Positions 6,994 through 9,556 of a stretch of 9,556 nt of DNA are shown here, piece by piece. Source of the DNA: an uncultured bacterium. Lineage in GTDB: Bacteria > Verrucomicrobiota > Kiritimatiellia > RFP12 > UBA1067. Below the pieces are notes generated by a model. That model searched no databases and had not been told where the DNA came from. It saw only the letters and a program-made list of their open reading frames with translations. Each line of letters opens with the position of its first letter. The stretch's first letter is position 1. The DNA lies in the NCBI GenBank assembly GCA_902779075.1, contig CACZAK010000183.1:1-9556 (forward strand). Reading direction: 5' to 3'. The position numbers and the translations under genes are program-made.

Positions 6994-7742
6994 ATGATAT
7001 ATCTATAAGCGGAATATATTTTGCAAGCAGGAGCGAGCGTGGGCTTGTCCGCAAGAACAACCAGGACAACGTTGTCTGCCTTGGCGAGCTTGGGGTATTT
7101 GCTGTTGCCGACGGAATGGGCGGCTACGCAGAAGGGGCGCTGGCGAGTCGGATGATGTGCGAGGCGCTTGAACAAGGCGTATCGGCCGATAGCGGCTACC
7201 AGATGCGTCTTGACGAGATAGCCGCAGCGGTCGACGCTGCAAACGGTAGGATATTTGCCTATGCCGCCAAACATGGCTTCAGGACAATGGGTACGACCCT
7301 TGCGCTGCTTGCACTTGATGGAACGACCTCTCGGCGTGGAACCATCGGGCACATAGGCGACAGCCGTGTCTACAGGGTCCGGTCTGGGCGTGCCGAGCTC
7401 ATGACCCGAGACCATTCAGTCGGGGCCGAACTTGAGGAGAGTGTGGGCACGGCCGCCGGCCATAGTTTTGCAATGCGCTCTAATCCTCTTTCCCACATGC
7501 TTACACGTGCAATCGGCATTTCGGAAAAGGTGCAGCTCGAATGGCGAAAGATCGACGTTGCCGTCGGCGACAGATTTGTCGTTTGTTCCGATGGTGTTCA
7601 TGACGTAGTGGGAGTCGCCGAGCTTTTGGCACTTGTCGCGGAAGAGTGCGTGTCTGATGCGGCGAAGGCGCTTGAGCGCGCAATCGTCGCACATGGCGCG
7701 CCTGACAACTATTCGTTTGTGATTATAGAGATTGGAGGGTGA
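6990..7742 (+). CDS. PP2C-family Ser/Thr protein phosphatase
   Basis: This 250-residue cytoplasmic protein is about the size of stand-alone bacterial PP2C (PppA/Stp type) phosphatases. The family motifs appear in order: RKNNQDN (21-27), ADGMGG with metal-binding D41 and G42, GTTLA (101-105), HIGDSRVYR (121-129), TRDHS, LTRAIG, CSDGVHD with D201, and DNYS with D239. The metal-binding aspartates are present, so the enzyme should be an active Mn/Mg-dependent phosphatase removing phosphate from Ser and Thr. The start ATG 6990 overlaps the stop of the previous gene in ATGA, with AGAAGG about 9 nt upstream, which points to translational coupling. Lying between two kinase genes, it is the natural partner that reverses their phosphorylation. 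No membrane segment or added domain is seen. Confidence 0.95.
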   Translation: MNDISISGIYFASRSERGLVRKNNQDNVVCLGELGVFAVADGMGGYAEGALASRMMCEALEQGVSADSGYQMRLDEIAAAVDAANGRIFAYAAKHGFRTMGTTLALLALDGTTSRRGTIGHIGDSRVYRVRSGRAELMTRDHSVGAELEESVGTAAGHSFAMRSNPLSHMLTRAIGISEKVQLEWRKIDVAVGDRFVVCSDGVHDVVGVAELLALVAEECVSDAAKALERAIVAHGAPDNYSFVIIEIGG

Positions 7743-7744
7743 CT

Positions 7745-8866
7745 GTGGGCATGGACGGCATTGAATTGTTTCATTCGGGTGAGAATTTCCGGGGATATGT
7801 CATACAAAGACGCATTGGCAAAGGCGCCTCCGCCGCAGTATATTTGGTTCGGCATGAGGTGCTGGACGCATTTTACGCGCTGAAGGTGCTTGATCCATCG
7901 GTTGTCGCGGTCGGAGACCCCAGTTTCCTGCGGCGTTTTCTTCGTGAGGCTCGCCTTGCAACGCGCATTCGTCACCCCAATCTCGTGTCAGTCCATGACT
8001 GCGGGCATGATCTCGAAAAGGACATATACTATCTTATAATGGACTATGTGCCGGGATCTTCGTTGCGCAATGTGCTTGCGTTCGAGGGGGTAGTGTCTGT
8101 CGGGCATGCGGCGTCAATAGTCGCACAGGTCGCCTCTGCCCTTGATGCCGCGCAGGCTTTGCATGTAGTGCATCGCGACATAAAGCCCGAAAACATAATG
8201 GTGCAGCCGGATGGTTGCGTTAAGCTCGTTGATCTTGGCATTGCAAAGGCAAATGGCCTAGGCGACTCGCTCAGCACGAACACGGACAGCACCTTCGGCA
8301 CGCTGTCCTACATCTCTCCTGAGCAGGCGCAGTGCTCTGCCGATGTTGATGCCCGCGCCGACGTCTATTCGCTCGGCATGGTGTTTTTTGAGATGCTCAC
8401 AGGCAAGTGCCCGTATGCGGGGAAGAACCCGGCACATGTGCTGGCGCAGATCCTTTCGGACGATCCGGTTCCCGATGTGCGCGATTTTGCGCATGATGTC
8501 CAGCCTGAAGTAGCGGTTCTCATCCGTAGAATGACCGTAAAGGACAGGAACAGGAGGATACCATCTCCGAAGGTCGTTTTGGACGAACTTGGCCGACTCG
8601 GGTTGGGTGGAGATGTTGTGAGACTGTCTTGTGGGCCAACGCTTGCGCCACGTCCGGTAGAAGGTATGAAGACGCTGCTGGATGGGCTTGGCAAGACATC
8701 TGAACAGTCGGTCGATCCTCTTGCTGACCCAGACGACGACACGCAGGAGTTCATTTCCAAGCGGACCGCTGGAAGTGCTGCAAAACGCCGTAAGGCCGTT
8801 GCGGCAATTATTGCCGTTGTCTTGGTATTGCTGATTGCAACGCTGATGCTGTCAATGTTCGTTTGA
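7745..8866 (+). CDS. Tail-anchored Ser/Thr protein kinase
   Basis: The frame is open from GTG 7739, but that codon overlaps the Shine-Dalgarno site GGAGGG (7734-7739). GTG 7745, 5 nt beyond the site, is the better start and gives 373 residues; ATG 7751 is also possible. Residues about 15-285 are a Hanks-type kinase: glycine loop GKGASAAV (25-32), K47, HRDIKPEN with D145 and N150, DLG with D163, and GTLSYISPEQ (185-194). The activation loop is rich in Ser and Thr. A linker of about 60 residues with an acidic stretch (DPDDDTQEF) leads to KRRK (347-350) and one membrane segment (351-371) at the extreme C-terminus. Almost nothing lies outside the membrane, so this kinase is anchored but has no receptor domain, unlike kinase 1. 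Shared phrases (RADIYSLG/RADVYSLG, IPDVR/VPDVR) suggest the two kinases are paralogues. It is the last gene of the operon. Confidence 0.93.
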   Translation: MGMDGIELFHSGENFRGYVIQRRIGKGASAAVYLVRHEVLDAFYALKVLDPSVVAVGDPSFLRRFLREARLATRIRHPNLVSVHDCGHDLEKDIYYLIMDYVPGSSLRNVLAFEGVVSVGHAASIVAQVASALDAAQALHVVHRDIKPENIMVQPDGCVKLVDLGIAKANGLGDSLSTNTDSTFGTLSYISPEQAQCSADVDARADVYSLGMVFFEMLTGKCPYAGKNPAHVLAQILSDDPVPDVRDFAHDVQPEVAVLIRRMTVKDRNRRIPSPKVVLDELGRLGLGGDVVRLSCGPTLAPRPVEGMKTLLDGLGKTSEQSVDPLADPDDDTQEFISKRTAGSAAKRRKAVAAIIAVVLVLLIATLMLSMFV

Positions 8867-8942
8867 GCGGCAGATCGGGGTGTGTCCTGTGTTTTGCTGC
8901 CTGTTTAGTGAGTCTTGATGAGACTAGTGAACGCAATGCGGT

Positions 8943-9003
8943 GGAGCAGAATGCGTTCGCGCCGAAGGCGTCGGGTTGGCTGGGGGCGAAGCCCAGGATG
9001 CGC
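8943..9003 (-). repeat. Degraded inverted copy of the downstream element's hairpin arm
   Basis: Reverse-complemented, 8943-8979 matches 9234-9271 of the element downstream at about 33 of 38 positions, with one single-base gap. It includes the hairpin CGCC-GAA-GGCG (8960-8970), which pairs with CGCC-TTT-GGCG in the other copy. A second hairpin, GGGC-GAA-GCCC (8984-8994), lies where the other copy has GCGC-TTT-GCGC. Stem sequences differ between copies while pairing is kept. The flanks of the second hairpin also match the fragment upstream of the operon. This accounts for most of the otherwise gene-free stretch after kinase 2. Confidence 0.65.
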
Positions 9004-9090
9004 ACGTCCACTTGGCGGTGCACGAGCGAAGACAAAAAATCATTGCTGATTTCCGCGCCCTGGAGTTTACCCATTTTTTGACTGTCAATG

Positions 9091-9130
9091 TGCATCTCAC
9101 CCCGATAAATAAGGGATGATGTGCGTTTTT
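9091..9130 (+). terminator. Rho-independent terminator candidate for the kinase operon
   Basis: An imperfect stem pairs 9091-9103 with 9113-9125 around the 9-nt loop GATAAATAA. It has two mismatches and two G-T pairs and is followed at once by TTTTT (9126-9130). The T-run follows the stem on the + strand only, so it would stop transcripts coming from the kinase operon. It lies about 225 nt past the last stop codon, leaving a long 3' untranslated tail that includes the degraded hairpin repeat. Confidence 0.55.
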
Positions 9131-9294
9131 ACAAGTGAAATGGGCGTTTTTCTCCTGACAAAAAGAAACTCCGAGCGTTAGGGCTCCCGCGCGGGGCCTT
9201 GCGGCTGCTTCGCAGTTCGCGCTTTGCGCTCACCCGACCCGACGCCTTTGGCGCGGGCGCATTCCCGCTCCGCAGCTTCGCGATGTCTTAACGG

Positions 9295-9314
9295 CAATTC
9301 AGTGCGTCGAATTG
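9295..9314. repeat. Short inverted repeat CAATTC/GAATTG in the element core
   Basis: CAATTC (9295-9300) pairs perfectly with GAATTG (9309-9314) around an 8-nt loop. The right arm shares its last two bases with the stem of the next hairpin (9313-9349), so the two structures exclude each other and could be alternatives. Confidence 0.5.
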
Positions 9315-9349
9315 TCTTCTTGAGCTGCCTTCGGCAGGGTTAGAAGACA
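9313..9349. repeat. Two-tier hairpin in the element core
   Basis: An outer stem TGTCTTCT (9313-9320) pairs perfectly with AGAAGACA (9342-9349). Inside it, CTGCC (9325-9329) pairs with GGCAG (9333-9337) around the loop TTC. No T-run follows, so it does not look like a terminator. It lies near the centre of the inverted-repeat element. Confidence 0.65.
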
Positions 9350-9380
9350 TGACAGCCGATCCCCGCACGCCAGAGGAGGC

Positions 9381-9400
9381 CTGGAGGAGGCCTCCTCCAG
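9381..9400. repeat. Perfect 20-bp palindrome
   Basis: CTGGAGGAGG (9381-9390) is followed directly by its reverse complement CCTCCTCCAG (9391-9400), with no spacer. GAGGAGGCCT is also repeated directly at 9373-9382 and 9384-9393. A two-fold symmetric site of this length could bind a dimeric protein or extrude a cruciform. It sits in the core of the inverted-repeat element. Confidence 0.75.
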
Positions 9401-9556
9401 CTCAAAGCCGACATGCGTCGCTCAGCGAGACACGAATGAAGGGTGCGAAGCAAATGTAATTCTGCGGAGCGGGAATGCACCGAAGCGCAGCGGAGGGTAG
9501 ATTCGGCGAAGCCGAACCCGCAGGGCGCTCAAGCGTCTGCGCGAGAGCCCTGCTGA

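Larger units (their letters stand above)
9180..9551. repeat. Inverted-repeat element packed with small hairpins (MITE-like or structured RNA)
   Basis: The outer ends are inverted copies: AGGGCTCCCGCGC (9180-9192) pairs with 9539-9551 at 12 of 13 positions. The inner ends are a perfect 17-bp inverted repeat (9259-9275 and 9462-9478). The two arms, about 96 and 90 bp, resemble each other more loosely in between. The left arm holds CTGC-TTC-GCAG (9205-9215), GCGC-TTT-GCGC (9219-9229) and CGCC-TTT-GGCG (9243-9253). The right arm holds TTCGGC-GAA-GCCGAA (9502-9516). The core of about 186 bp has more hairpins and a 20-bp palindrome. No coding frame is convincing. Terminal inverted repeats with no transposase gene suggest a non-autonomous mobile element, though a structured RNA or DNA site is also possible. 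Confidence 0.6.

Noticed and set aside
6771..7415. 214-residue minus-strand frame across the thioredoxin-fold and PP2C genes
   Set aside because: It lies opposite clearly conserved PP2C motifs and reflects codon composition of the real genes.
8863..9081. 72-residue plus-strand frame starting with TTG at the kinase 2 stop
   Set aside because: No ribosome binding site, an unusual start, and no recognisable protein pattern. It also crosses the hairpin repeat.
8808..9095. 95-residue minus-strand reading frame after kinase 2
   Set aside because: It overlaps the kinase 3' end on the opposite strand, runs straight through the degraded hairpin repeat, and has only a weak ribosome site. The repeat explains the open frame.
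9078..9112. Promoter-like TTGACT with an AT-rich GATAAATAA downstream
   Set aside because: The spacing is 20 nt or more and the AT-rich stretch is better explained as the loop of the terminator hairpin.
9180..9551. CRISPR array
   Set aside because: The hairpins are different from each other and irregularly spaced, with no constant repeat and variable spacer pattern.

Overview
The window reads as chromosome of a Gram-negative-type bacterium. It has a lipoprotein, exported proteins with signal peptides, Ser/Thr kinases carrying extracytoplasmic domains, and frequent GTG starts with strong Shine-Dalgarno sites. The Hanks-type kinases, a beta-sandwich ectodomain and hairpin-rich intergenic repeats would suit the PVC group (Verrucomicrobiota, Kiritimatiellota, Lentisphaerota). 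That placement is an impression; nothing in the window proves it.

Region 1 (1-1323) is GC-rich housekeeping DNA on the + strand. It holds the 3' end of proS (prolyl-tRNA synthetase) and, 4 nt later, an M48-family metalloprotease lipoprotein gene. The second gene is broken by a perfect 61-bp tandem duplication that copies the HEVGH zinc-binding motif and shifts the frame. Removing one copy restores a normal 268-residue protein.

Region 2 (1324-1629) is intergenic. It holds a decanucleotide repeat, a fragment of a hairpin repeat, a very good sigma70-type promoter (TTGACG, 18 nt, TATAAT) and a possible 15-codon leader peptide ending next to the ribosome binding site of the next gene.

Region 3 (1630-8866) is a tight five-gene + strand operon with less GC-biased codon use than region 1. 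In order it encodes: a transmembrane Ser/Thr kinase with a large exported region that may contain two beta-sandwich domains; an exported Cys-containing protein of unknown function; an exported thioredoxin-fold protein (WCGFC) with two copies of an eight-cysteine module and an unknown C-terminal domain; a PP2C phosphatase; and a second, tail-anchored Ser/Thr kinase. I infer a phospho-signalling unit in which kinase 1 senses something outside the cytoplasmic membrane, possibly through a disulfide- or metal-handling step done by the two exported proteins. PP2C and kinase 2 would set or relay the phosphorylation state inside. I do not recognise this combination as a described system, and it is the best candidate for something new here.

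Region 4 (8867-9556) has no convincing gene. It carries a degraded hairpin repeat, a rho-independent terminator candidate for the operon, and a roughly 370-bp inverted-repeat element (9180-9551) packed with small hairpins with three-base loops. Related fragments of this hairpin family lie on both sides of the operon.
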